A DNA stretch of 64,000 bases from a cyanobacterium PCC 7702 (GTDB lineage Bacteria > Cyanobacteriota > Cyanobacteriia > Cyanobacteriales > Nostocaceae), in NCBI GenBank assembly GCA_000332255.1, contig KB235926.1, forward strand, positions 2,086,797 to 2,150,796, in the 5' to 3' direction. Of the stretch, positions 56,422 through 64,000 are shown piece by piece; within the stretch, counting starts at the first letter, position 1; every line of letters begins with the position of its first letter. Under the pieces are notes generated by a model, which saw only the letters and a list, made by a program, of their open reading frames with translations, was not told where the DNA came from and did no database searches. The translations under genes and the position numbers were made by a program.

Positions 56422-57056
56422 AGCTGCACTCCCTGTTGCACCAAAAATTGACGCATGGCAGCACGAGCATAAAAAAGACGGGATTTCACCGTTCCCAAAG
56501 GAATATCCAAAATATCAGCTATTTCTTTTTGCGATATTTGTTCGAGATCGTGCAAAACCAAAACCGTGCAATGATCAAAACTTAGGGATGACAGTCCTCG
56601 CTGTACCAAATCTTGATAGTGCATGCTTATTAAATCTGGCGCTTGTTGTTGGGTAGGAGTTCTTTGTTGCAACAGCTGCAACTGCATTCGTCCCTGAACA
56701 GTAGCTTGTCGGTAATCACAAGCAACATTCCAGGTGATTCTATACAGCCAGCTGGAAAATTTTGCCGTTCTGCGAAACTTGGGTAAACCTTTCCACGCTC
56801 GCAAAAATACCTCCTGCACCAAATCATCCAAACAAGAGGGACCGCACAATTGATAAAGGATTGACCTTACTTTTTGCTGATGGCGACGATAAAGCTGACC
56901 AAAGCTTTGGGTATCTCCCTGCAGGCATTGTTGAACTAGGTAGTTATCAGCTTTGCTTTCCGATTTATGATGAAAGTAATCTTTGTTTGAAGCCCTAATT
57001 GGCACAACTAACACCTGAGGAGTCCTCCTCCACCTGTATGCGCTGCTTTTATACAT
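56418..57056 (-). CDS. ECF-family RNA polymerase sigma factor
   Basis: A 212-residue extracytoplasmic-function sigma factor. Region 2 runs through LYRRHQQKVRSILYQL, DDLVQEVFLRAWKGLPKF and SWLYRITWNVACDYRQ (core binding and -10 recognition). Region 4 is ISQKEIADILDIPLGTVKSRLFYARAAMR (-35 recognition helix-turn-helix). A Gln-rich linker joins them. The first 35 residues are basic and may be non-essential. It heads a five-gene minus-strand operon with the probable anti-sigma, LTXXQ protein, DUF1800 and DUF1501 genes. It likely drives its own operon, and the promoter should lie between 57057 and 57265. Confidence 0.9.
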   Translation of the reverse strand: MYKSSAYRWRRTPQVLVVPIRASNKDYFHHKSESKADNYLVQQCLQGDTQSFGQLYRRHQQKVRSILYQLCGPSCLDDLVQEVFLRAWKGLPKFRRTAKFSSWLYRITWNVACDYRQATVQGRMQLQLLQQRTPTQQQAPDLISMHYQDLVQRGLSSLSFDHCTVLVLHDLEQISQKEIADILDIPLGTVKSRLFYARAAMRQFLVQQGVQL

Positions 57057-57265
57057 TCAGACCCGATCGCCGTGAAAAAGGTTCAAAGGATTTTTGAGGA
57101 GTACTAATGTTCGTACAGGGAGGGATGGACCCTTTCTCCACAAGGCATATAATGGTCGGGTAGGGCGATGAAATGCTATAAGTTGAATTGTTACCAAGCA
57201 AAAATAGATAGAGGTTTTTGACCATCCCGGCTGCCATCTCAAATTAACTTTTAGCTTTTACGGAT

Positions 57266-58324
57266 ATGAAAAAAGTCGTTGTTGGACTTTCCGGTGGCGT
57301 TGACAGTTCCACCACCGCCGCAATTTTGCACCATCAGGGCTACGAAGTAATTGGCTTGACCCTTTGGCTGATGAAAGGAAAGGGCCAGTGTTGCTCTGAA
57401 GGTATGATCGATGCGGCTTTTATCTGTGAACAGCTGGGTATTCCCCATCACATAGTTGATATTCGGGAAGTCTTTGAGAAAAATATTGTTGATTATCTTG
57501 TCAGCGGTTACAGCGCCGGAATCACGCCCTTACCTTGCTCCCAGTGCAATAAGACTGTGAAGTTCGGCCCGATGTTGCAGTACGCACGGCAAAATTTGCA
57601 ATGCACAAGCGTCGCTACCGGTCATTACGCCCGAATTCGCTATTGTCCGGAAACTGAACGCTACCAACTGCTGCGGGCTTGCGATCGCAACAAAGATCAA
57701 TCCTATTTTCTCTACGATTTGTCTCAAGATATACTCGCTTGTACAGTATTTCCCCTGGGAGAAAGGCAAAAAAGCGAAACTCGGGAAATTGCTGCTAAAT
57801 ACAACCTCAAAACCGCTGACAAACCGGAAAGCCAAGATTTGTGCTTGGTGGAAGCCAACGGTTCCATGCGGCAATTTCTCGATAAGTACCTGGCACCCAG
57901 AAAAGGTGATATTGTCGATACTGAAGGCAAAGTTTTGGGACAACACAGTGGTATCCATAATTACACGATTGGACAGCGCAAGGGATTGGGAATTGCTGCT
58001 GCCCAACCACTGTACGTAATTGCTTTAGATGCAGTCAATAACAGAGTCATTGTGGGCGATCGCACCAAAGCCACCCAGCCAGAATGCACAGTACATAGAG
58101 TTAACTGGGTATCTATTGCTGAACCTGCTAGTCCTATTCGGGCAGAAGTACAGGTCCGCTATCGCTCCACCCCCGTACCTGTAACGGTAATTCCCCTAGA
58201 AAACTCCCGCGCCCGCATCGTCTTCGATGAACCTCAATTCAGTATCACCCCGGGACAAGCGGCGGTATGGTACGAAAAAGAAAAACTTTTGGGAGGCGGA
58301 ATAATCGAGCCGTTCGTTGAGTAA
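57266..58324 (+). CDS. mnmA: tRNA-specific 2-thiouridylase MnmA
   Basis: Thiolates U34 of Lys, Glu and Gln tRNAs. 352 residues. The PP-loop [14 protein letters not shown] binds ATP. The catalytic pair is the Cys of PLPCSQCNK (near residue 92) and the second Cys of [20 protein letters not shown] and [18 protein letters not shown] are family blocks. The start ATG at 57266 opens at the PP-loop, as usual. Divergent from the sigma factor operon with 209 bp between. Confidence 0.95.
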   Translation: MKKVVVGLSGGVDSSTTAAILHHQGYEVIGLTLWLMKGKGQCCSEGMIDAAFICEQLGIPHHIVDIREVFEKNIVDYLVSGYSAGITPLPCSQCNKTVKFGPMLQYARQNLQCTSVATGHYARIRYCPETERYQLLRACDRNKDQSYFLYDLSQDILACTVFPLGERQKSETREIAAKYNLKTADKPESQDLCLVEANGSMRQFLDKYLAPRKGDIVDTEGKVLGQHSGIHNYTIGQRKGLGIAAAQPLYVIALDAVNNRVIVGDRTKATQPECTVHRVNWVSIAEPASPIRAEVQVRYRSTPVPVTVIPLENSRARIVFDEPQFSITPGQAAVWYEKEKLLGGGIIEPFVE

Positions 58325-58696
58325 TTCTGAGAGTTAGTAACGGAAACCCGCTGCCAGTACGAGTGCTCGCTTTTGCCTTCGGCTCCTAGACAACTATGTA
58401 TTACGCATGTAATATATAATAATAAGTACAAAAAGTACAAGGAACATGTATTACAAATTGACGGTGATGAGCCCAATCCTTGGTTTGTCCAAAAACAGTG
58501 CACATGCGTATCTGTTATCAAGTGCGACATTAGAAAGTCTACCCAAAGCGATCGCTCCACAGTTGGGTTCAGAGCATTCACAGCTAGTCGGGGGTGCAAG
58601 TGTTTTCTAGCACCAACATAGGACAAAAAGTGTCAGCTACCTTCATCCCCGCTTGGAAAATGCACAGGCGGGGTTGTTTTTCAGGAGTCAAATGCA
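58325..58696. other. 372-bp region between mnmA and the HNH gene
   Basis: No gene. It contains a terminator-like hairpin directly before the HNH ribosome site (next entry) and AT-rich sequence with short ATAATAATAAG tracts near 58416-58426. Confidence 0.45.
58647..58680 (+). terminator. terminator-like hairpin just upstream of the HNH gene
   Basis: CCCCGC (58647-58652) and GCGGGG (58668-58673), 15-nt loop, followed by TTGTTTT. It ends about 15 nt before the HNH start and immediately before its AGGAG site. It may end an upstream transcript or act as an attenuator. Confidence 0.6.
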
Positions 58697-59227
58697 ATGC
58701 CAACTCAACCAGAAACTCAGCAACCACACATATTGCAAAACTCAGTAGTGGTGTTTTCTCGCAACTACTTGCCCTTAACACGTATCAACATCAAACGCGC
58801 GATCGTGTTGTTAGTAACCGGACAGGCAGAATCTCTGCATTTCGGCACTTCCAAGCAGTGGGAAGTTCGCTCTCCCAGCATTATACTACAAGTGAGCGAA
58901 CATATTAGTCTTACCACTGCTAATCCTCAACGGCATTGGCAAGTACCCCCCGTAAATCGACGTGAAGTCCTCAAGCGAGACAAGCACACCTGTCAATATT
59001 GCGGTAGCAGCAAGCGTCTAACTCTTGACCACGTCATTCCCCGCTGCCAAGGCGGACAGCATCGTTGGGACAACGTGGTAACGGCGTGCGAACGTTGCAA
59101 TCAAATTAAAGGCGATCGCCTACCTCATGAAGCGGGAATGATACTGAAAAACCAACCCAAAGCTCCCATTCACCCAGCGGTAATATTTGCCGAACAGTTC
59201 TGGAACGCACAACAAACATCTGAGTGA
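58697..59227 (+). CDS. HNH endonuclease
   Basis: A 176-residue protein with a C-terminal HNH nuclease domain: zinc pair CQYCG and CERCN, with catalytic LDHVIPRCQGG, WDNVVTAC and NQIKGDR. The first 90 residues are a separate N-terminal region (FSRNYLPLTRINIKRAIVLLVTGQAE) common to cyanobacterial HNH proteins of this length. No methylase, restriction partner or mobile element lies next to it; a role in DNA repair or defence is unproven. A ribosome site AGGAG precedes the ATG. Confidence 0.85.
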   Translation: MPTQPETQQPHILQNSVVVFSRNYLPLTRINIKRAIVLLVTGQAESLHFGTSKQWEVRSPSIILQVSEHISLTTANPQRHWQVPPVNRREVLKRDKHTCQYCGSSKRLTLDHVIPRCQGGQHRWDNVVTACERCNQIKGDRLPHEAGMILKNQPKAPIHPAVIFAEQFWNAQQTSE

Positions 59228-59522
59228 GAGCGAGGGAAAATTGTGTAAGTAGTTTATCATAAACGCAGTTAAAGGTGGCAGCCTCTGAAAGCAGACATGC
59301 GGCTGGGTGCGGATAACTAACCGCACTGTTTGTAAAACATCCGCATTCTCTCCCCTTGCAAAAGCGATCGCCAAAATTTACTACTCTAACCCAAGCAAGT
59401 CACTGGTTCGCATGCAGTCAGGGGTAATCGCTCTAGTGGGACTGACTTGATTCCAGCGATTTTGCCACAATTTTTGCTGAGAAACAAAGCAATCACCAGT
59501 GGTAGAACATCAACGATATCTT

Positions 59523-60107
59523 TTAGGCTTGTTGTTGGGGAACTTGCCTTGGTTGTGCCAATTGCTTTTCTTTATCTAGCCTCCGCTTTCTGGCGTACAG
59601 TTGAATGGTTACGGCCATCAAAATAATTAAGCCAAAAATCAGCCAAACGGTTAAATCCTTTGGCAAACTATTCTTGAACACCGCTAGCATCACAATCACC
59701 ACTAGCAGCAGGGTGGGTGCTTCATTCATAGCGCGCATTTGTTTGCTAGTCCATCGGCATTTTCCCTGTTCTAACTGTTTCATCAAGCGACCGCAATAGA
59801 AATGGTAAGCCAGTAAAAGGGCTACAAATCCAAGCTTGAAGTGCAACCAACCCTGTTTTAAATACTCGGGTACTATTACTAGCAAACCGATCGCACACAC
59901 TAGCGTAACCAACATTCCAGGTGTAGTGATGATATTGTAAAGGCGCTTTTCCATAAGCTGATACTGATTTTTCAGTATCGTCCTTGCTGGTTCTGGTTCT
60001 TCCTCGGCTTCGATGTGATAGATAAAAAGACGTACTAAATAAAATAACCCGGCAAACCAAACCACAATGCCAATGATATGAAATGCTTTCAACCAGGAAT
60101 AAGCCAT
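59523..60107 (-). CDS. hemJ: protoporphyrinogen oxidase HemJ
   Basis: Oxidises protoporphyrinogen IX to protoporphyrin IX in haem and chlorophyll synthesis. 194 residues with four to five transmembrane segments; WLKAFHIIGIVVWFAGLFYLVRLFIYH holds the first conserved His, and AYHFYCGRL and RAMNEAPTLLLV are family blocks. HemJ proteins are usually about 190-195 residues, which supports starting at the ATG at 60107 rather than 60140. Monocistronic. Confidence 0.9.
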   Translation of the reverse strand: MAYSWLKAFHIIGIVVWFAGLFYLVRLFIYHIEAEEEPEPARTILKNQYQLMEKRLYNIITTPGMLVTLVCAIGLLVIVPEYLKQGWLHFKLGFVALLLAYHFYCGRLMKQLEQGKCRWTSKQMRAMNEAPTLLLVVIVMLAVFKNSLPKDLTVWLIFGLIILMAVTIQLYARKRRLDKEKQLAQPRQVPQQQA

Positions 60108-60295
60108 GAATCGTAACCTGCCTTTGTCAACTGTTGTCAAAGAGGCTGTATCTGAGTCGCTGCTCTCTCCAAATATCAGGTTATGGCAAAATCATCTCCA
60201 CTGAGTATTTTCGGTAAATTTTCCTCGATTAACCTTTTTTTAACTTTAGCTTAATATTAAACTACAATAAGTCTACCGATTTTTTGTAGTAGTGA

Positions 60296-60550
60296 ATGAC
60301 CACTCGCAGTTTGCCTGAGATCAAAAATTTCCCCGTTGGCAATAAGGTGCTCATTTTACATCCAGCGTATGTAGCTGGAAAAATTGGAACCATCTGTGCT
60401 CCAGAGGTAGTTGTACGCGGTCAACCCAGCCAACGTTGGCTGATTCGGGTAGATTGGGAGGATATGGTGGTCTCTTTAGAAAGACGAGAATTTCGTATAC
60501 TTAACCGTAATGGCAAGTTCCTTCTCCTAGAGAGTGGTGGAAGTAAATGA
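60296..60550 (+). CDS. small cyanobacterial conserved protein
   Basis: I recognise it only as a conserved small cyanobacterial protein. The 84 residues form a strand-rich, SH3/KOW-like pattern: FPVGNKVLILHPAYVAGKIGTICAPE, then SQRWLIRVDWEDMVVSLERREFRIL. No catalytic residues or cysteines in motifs are visible. It may bind RNA, protein or nucleic acid, but nothing shows that. The start is ATG at 60296 without a strong ribosome site. Its end lies just before the decayed transposase. Confidence 0.6.
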   Translation: MTTRSLPEIKNFPVGNKVLILHPAYVAGKIGTICAPEVVVRGQPSQRWLIRVDWEDMVVSLERREFRILNRNGKFLLLESGGSK

Positions 60551-60614
60551 TGGGCGATCGCTACCACCCCACCGCCTTCTGAAGTCCTCTCTGCTAACAG
60601 GGGATCTTGATTTA

Positions 60615-61014
60615 TCAAAAAAATGAGTTTTGTTGATCTTGAAGGTATTGTTTAAAAATTTCAACCGGCGCACCACTAACGGAAGATACAAAGTAACTAG
60701 GACTCCATAGGGATTGTTTTCCATCAGGTTTGGGGTATCTAGCTCGACCGTATCTGTGACTAGATACCCCTTTGAGGGCATTATTTTGGATACTGAAAGC
60801 TTGGGTGGAAACTCAATCAATGCGTGAATGTGGTCAGCTTCTCCGTTAAATTCAAGGACATTGAAGTCCATCTTTTTTGAGACTTCCACAAAAGACTTCT
60901 GGATGAGTTCAAGACTTTCAAAAGAAAAATCTTTTTTCTATTTTTAGTCACACAAACCAAGTGCATTTTTAGGTCTGAAACTCTATTTCTTTCTCTTCTT
61001 AAACTAGTTGCCAT
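60615..61014 (-). mobile_element. decayed IS200/IS605-type TnpA transposase
   Basis: A Y1 (HUH) transposase broken into several frames. MATSLRRERNRVSDLKMHLVCVTK is in one frame (first 24 residues). FSFESLELIQKSFVEVSKKM and FNVLEFNGEADHIHALIEFPPKL, with the HxH motif, follow after a one-base shift in a T-run. ALKGVSSHRYGRARYPK and KQSLWSPSYFVSS lie in a further frame, then the catalytic EIFKQYLQDQQ with its Tyr and a stop at 60615. A frameshift also lies near 60780. No TnpB is adjacent. The element is not autonomous. The right end probably continues toward 60565, where GTCCTCTCTGCTAACAGGGG matches IS200-like termini. Confidence 0.85.
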
Positions 61015-61482
61015 ATATAGCTCTGACTAGTGTAAACCGTCTCAGTATACCAATTTTAGGAATGGTCATGAAAGCTAGGCATAGCTAGAGATTCTACCGA
61101 AAAAACCAATAACAGCACAGTTCAACTAATTTTTTTGGCTATGTCCGGGTATTCTGGAATGATGCTTTAGCTTTCTGCAAGCAGCCTGAAAAATTCCCAA
61201 GATACAAAAAACTCTCGGCAATGCTTGCCCAATCTCAAAATACCTTTAGAGTAAATGGCTATCTGATGTTTCTTCGGTGCCATTACAAAAATCTCTTAGG
61301 GACTTACATATGGCTTATAAAAAACTTTTTCAATTCTCGTAATGGCCAAAAAAGGTGCTAAATTTGGTGCACCTTTGTTCAGAAAGAAAATTAATTTACA
61401 ATCAGCTGAGTTTACCAAATCAGTAGCTGGTTACTACCAGCCTTTAAGAATAGCTTTCTTGAAAGGGCAATGAGTACGTCAA
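61015..61482. other. 468-bp region without a gene
   Basis: Upstream of the decayed TnpA and downstream of the FAD oxidoreductase. It holds the oxidoreductase terminator (61348-61376) and may include the left end of the transposon near 61000-61050. No coding frame is convincing. Confidence 0.45.
61348..61376 (-). terminator. intrinsic terminator of the FAD oxidoreductase/psbQ transcript
   Basis: Minus-strand stem AAAGGTGC / GCACCTTT with a 10-nt loop (61351-61376), followed by a T-run (six A on the plus strand, 61348-61353). It is 107 bp after the stop. Confidence 0.75.
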
Positions 61483-62586
61483 CTAAGAAACAATCATCTC
61501 ACGAATTACTAGGGCAGTGGCGGGTGCGAGCAAAATACCGTTGCGATAATGTCCGGTAGCAAGCAAGACGTTACTAAATCCTGGTAGTTTGTCAATTACT
61601 GGTGCTGAGCGTTTATGCGGACGGGGACGCAACCCCGACCAAGTACGGATGACAGTAGCATTTGCCAATTCGGGACAAAAAGCGATCGCTTGTTGCTTAA
61701 TAGACTCAAGTAGCTGTTTGTCGGGAACGATCTCATCGCTACAGTCAGGTGGAAACTCCACCGTTGCACCGACCCAGTAATCTCCTCCACTTGCGGGAAC
61801 AATATGAACATCATTACCAGTGATTACCGGCTGAAAGCAGCCATTGCCCATAGGTTGCTTTAACCTCAAATGCCAAGCTTGTCCCAGTACGGGGCGAATC
61901 TCTATTAACTGGTGCGACTGAGCTAACAGCGGTGACGAACCCAATCCTGCTGCAATTACAAACCAATCACCTGTTATTTTGCCTGCTGTGGTTTCCAATT
62001 GCTGACAAATATTTTTAGTAGTGTGGGAGGAAGACATTCCCAAAACATTCACCCCAAATTTGAAATTCACGCCGCGATCGCCAGCAGCATCCACCAAAGC
62101 TAAAGTTAATGCTGTGGGATCGACCTGACGGTCTTGAGGAGAATAAATAGCAGCCATGACTTGTTTTTCATCAATTTGCGGACAATTTTGTTTGAGTGTC
62201 CCCCTGTCCCAGATTTCTAGCTGATAACCTTGGGATTGGCGAATGCGGACTAGTTTTTGCCAATTTTCGAGTTCGTTGTTTTCCTGTGGGTGCTCGCACA
62301 GCAGCATGACAATTCCCTGGCGATTGAAGGGAATTTTGCGAGCAGTGATTTCCTCTAATTCTGGAATTAAAGTTTCGTAGCGCTGCATGCTCAATTGACG
62401 CATCAGCCAAGCTTTTCCGTGGGTTTTTTGGCTAATAATACCCACAAGCACGCCCAGTGCTGCTTTTGTAGAAGCTTGTGCAGGTGGTTGTTTGTCTAGA
62501 ACAGTGATATCCAAACCTTTGACTTGGCTAAGCTCGTAGGCGATCGCCGCACCGATCGCACCGCAACCGACAATGACTACATTCAT
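61483..62586 (-). CDS. FAD-dependent amino-acid/glycine oxidase-like protein (ThiO/DadA family)
   Basis: A 367-residue flavoprotein of the DAO superfamily. N-terminal Rossmann FAD site VVIVGCGAIGAAIAYEL is followed by DKQPPAQASTKAALGVLVG. The middle has QVDPTALTLALVDAA, and the C-terminal segment is RPHKRSAPVIDKLPGF and GHYRNGILLAPAT, the glycine-oxidase signature. ThiO makes the iminoacetate for the thiazole ring of thiamine; other members oxidise D-amino acids. The longest frame starts at 62670, but the ATG at 62586 is the natural one. It lies about 105 bp downstream of psbQ on the same strand. Confidence 0.85.
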   Translation of the reverse strand: MNVVIVGCGAIGAAIAYELSQVKGLDITVLDKQPPAQASTKAALGVLVGIISQKTHGKAWLMRQLSMQRYETLIPELEEITARKIPFNRQGIVMLLCEHPQENNELENWQKLVRIRQSQGYQLEIWDRGTLKQNCPQIDEKQVMAAIYSPQDRQVDPTALTLALVDAAGDRGVNFKFGVNVLGMSSSHTTKNICQQLETTAGKITGDWFVIAAGLGSSPLLAQSHQLIEIRPVLGQAWHLRLKQPMGNGCFQPVITGNDVHIVPASGGDYWVGATVEFPPDCSDEIVPDKQLLESIKQQAIAFCPELANATVIRTWSGLRPRPHKRSAPVIDKLPGFSNVLLATGHYRNGILLAPATALVIREMIVS

Positions 62587-62691
62587 AGCTAGCTGGGGAG
62601 AGGGAACTAAGAACAAAATACAGAAGGTCGGAGCAAGGCAGCTTTTTTGTTTCCTCCCTTTTTCCTCCAACCTCCAGTTTTTATTTCCGGA

Positions 62692-63186
62692 CTATAAACT
62701 TCCCCTTTGGCGAGAATAACTAACTTTTGTGGAAGTAGTATTTTCCGGAAGCAGACTCAGGAAATTGTCAATTTCTGCAAACGCAGCTTTGGCATTACTC
62801 AAAGCTTTCACAGAATTGCGAGAATCAACAGCTTGATCGATTTTGAGCAAGCTATCGAACAATTTCCGCTCCACTTGACGTGCTTTTTCTCGATCGCCGG
62901 GTAGGAGGTTGGGAATAATGTAGTTCATGTGCAACCTTGCTTCTGCCATGGGCCCGTGTATAAAATTACCGACGTTCACCCAATCGTTTTTTTGGATTAA
63001 GTCCTCTAACTCTTGGGAGCGATCGCGCACGGCTTCAATTGCAGGTAAATATCCCTGGATTTTTTGAATCTGCGCTGAGGTATAAATTGGAGGTGCTGTG
63101 GCCTCAGAAGGACTGCCACCACAACTAATCAAGAATGTTGCTAAAAGAACTAGAATTACTGATAACAAAGAGCGTTGACGCGCCAT
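62692..63186 (-). CDS. psbQ: photosystem II lumenal lipoprotein PsbQ (CyanoQ)
   Basis: PsbQ is a lumenal extrinsic lipoprotein that stabilises the oxygen-evolving side of photosystem II. 164 residues. The signal MARQRSLLSVILVLLATFL ends with the lipobox LISC, so it is likely diacylated at Cys22. The mature part is a four-helix bundle with QIQKIQGYLPAIEAVRDR, DWVNVGNFIHGPMAEARLHMNYI, LLPGDREKARQVERKLFDSLLKID and the Ser-rich end. It is followed by the FAD oxidoreductase gene in a likely shared transcript. Confidence 0.95.
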   Translation of the reverse strand: MARQRSLLSVILVLLATFLISCGGSPSEATAPPIYTSAQIQKIQGYLPAIEAVRDRSQELEDLIQKNDWVNVGNFIHGPMAEARLHMNYIIPNLLPGDREKARQVERKLFDSLLKIDQAVDSRNSVKALSNAKAAFAEIDNFLSLLPENTTSTKVSYSRQRGSL

Positions 63187-63480
63187 AAACCAAGCTTATG
63201 TGTTGCCTATTAACAGTGTCATTTTAGATCGGAGTGTGTAACTTCTTGTCCGAATCTCCAACGGATTTTGCTCAAATTCTTTGACAATGAATTGCTATTT
63301 TTGAATCTCCATCAGTTGAGCCTATTTTTCTTGACATTTTGAGTATAATTACTTAAAATAAGCAATCCAATTGCCCATGAGAAAAGTTGGATTTCAAGTT
63401 AAAGATATTAATAAGAGCCTTCTAGCGGTTTTTAGGTGGTTGCAACATCCATTCAGATACCACTTGGGGGAGTGTTTTGA
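63187..63480. other. 294-bp spacer upstream of psbQ and the last gene
   Basis: Intergenic between divergent psbQ and the hypothetical gene at 63481. It must contain both promoters. A TTGACA at about 63331 has no -10 box at the right spacing, so I do not call a promoter. Confidence 0.4.
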
Positions 63481-63909
63481 GTGAACGCAGCAGAAATGGC
63501 AATAAATCTAGAATTCGCCAGTAAAATCGCAGCAGTAGTAAATTTATTTAAACACGAATTTCCCGACGCCCGTTCGGATCTCAAACCCTGGACAAACGAT
63601 CCGCAAACCAGAGAGTTAATCGACCCAGATTCCATAGATATAGGCTTTCACTTTCCTGGAATCAGCAAATCTTGGCGCAGTCGCAGCATCCTAATTCAAA
63701 TTCGTTTTTATCAAGATCCCGTTCAAGATTTGCGTCGAGCTATTGGAGTGGAAGTAGCAGGGTTCAACCATCTTGGCGAACAATGGCGGTTGTCGACAGT
63801 GGAAAATTGGAACTTTGTCGGTGCAAATCATCCTTCTGAAGAAGTAGGGAAAAAGCTGAAAAATGTTTGTCGCCAGATTTTGGAATTGTTTAACAAACCA
63901 ACTGGATAA
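63481..63909 (+). CDS. hypothetical protein of unknown family
   Basis: I do not recognise it. The 142-residue soluble protein begins with a basic-acidic mixed helix (ASKIAAVVNLFKHEFPDARSDL). An RSRSILIQIRFYQDP strand follows, then RAIGVEVAGFNHLGEQWRLSTVENW and a final helix VGKKLKNVCRQILELFNKPTG. GFNHLGEQWRLST is the most distinctive block. No signal peptide or membrane segment. GTG at 63481 has GGGGGAG 7 nt upstream; the ATG at 63496 would remove five residues. Family and function are unknown to me. Confidence 0.7.
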   Translation: MNAAEMAINLEFASKIAAVVNLFKHEFPDARSDLKPWTNDPQTRELIDPDSIDIGFHFPGISKSWRSRSILIQIRFYQDPVQDLRRAIGVEVAGFNHLGEQWRLSTVENWNFVGANHPSEEVGKKLKNVCRQILELFNKPTG

Positions 63910-64000
63910 AATCAAGTTAACTACTACTTGAAACTAGCTAGCCAATCTATAAACGGATAGACAACCCTCAGTCTTCGCTTCATTAACATAATAGGAAACA

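Noticed and set aside
63331-63350. TTGACA ... TATAAT promoter before the last gene
   Set aside because: The two hexamers are only seven bases apart, too close for a sigma-70 promoter.
1-64000. tRNA or CRISPR array
   Set aside because: No TPsiC-arm motif with a matching acceptor stem and no regularly spaced repeats were found by eye.

Overview
The window is chromosomal DNA of a cyanobacterium. PsbQ (CyanoQ), the carotenoid genes cruF and cruG, HemJ, sucrose synthase, several cyanobacteria-only DUF proteins (DUF3288, DUF3318) and the very frequent HIP1-type octamer GCGATCGC all point there. The amino-acid transporter resembling Anabaena NatF-NatG-NatH-BgtA and the sucrose and GH65 genes suggest a filamentous, probably heterocystous, species. 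That last step is inference. I found no rRNA, tRNA, CRISPR array or prophage.

Layout. 1-6.5 kb: 5' part of ppsA (minus), cydAB, pfkA and a PAP2 phosphatase. 6.5-9.1 kb: a monothiol thioredoxin, a frameshifted DUF3011-like secreted protein and a GT4 glycosyltransferase. 9.4-14.8 kb: an Hsp20 gene, then pstS-pstC-pstA-pstB behind a candidate Pho-box array, then an orphan receiver protein. 15-20.5 kb: sucrose synthase followed by a GH65 phosphorylase fused to beta-phosphoglucomutase. 20.5-30.5 kb: a PerM/AI-2E permease, clpC, a DUF3288 gene, a secreted phosphodiesterase and mutS. 31-37.3 kb: a decayed tyrosine phosphatase-like gene, rnhA with an extra C-terminal domain, cruF-cruG, a membrane protein and recN. 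37.6-43.6 kb: an AarF/UbiB kinase, a STAS-sugar transferase fusion, queE, and DUF3318 and YbjN-like genes. 44-48 kb: a four-gene amino-acid ABC transporter. 48-52.7 kb: a decayed alpha/beta hydrolase, a GT4 enzyme, rplU-rpmA and a YeiH-type transporter. 52.8-57 kb: a minus-strand five-gene operon of ECF sigma factor, small membrane protein (likely anti-sigma), LTXXQ/Spy-like protein, DUF1800 and DUF1501. 57-64 kb: mnmA, an HNH nuclease, hemJ, a decayed IS200-type transposase, an FAD amine oxidase, psbQ and a hypothetical gene.

Physiological themes are phosphate uptake (pst), amino-acid scavenging (nat/bgt), sucrose and disaccharide turnover feeding glycolysis (susA, GH65-PGM, pfkA, ppsA), glycosylated carotenoids (cruF/cruG), respiration through cytochrome bd, and proteostasis (clpC, hspA, Spy-like). 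Three or four broken genes (31.0 kb, 48.2 kb, 60.6 kb and a one-base break at 7.7 kb) show local gene decay or, for the single-base case, a possible sequencing error.

The most interesting unexplained unit is the ECF/anti-sigma/LTXXQ/DUF1800/DUF1501 operon. Next are the STAS-sugar transferase and GH65-PGM fusions, the Pho-box array, the structured leader of rplU, and the structured gap at 20.5-20.96 kb. Start codons were often moved inward from the longest open frame; the reason is given in each entry.
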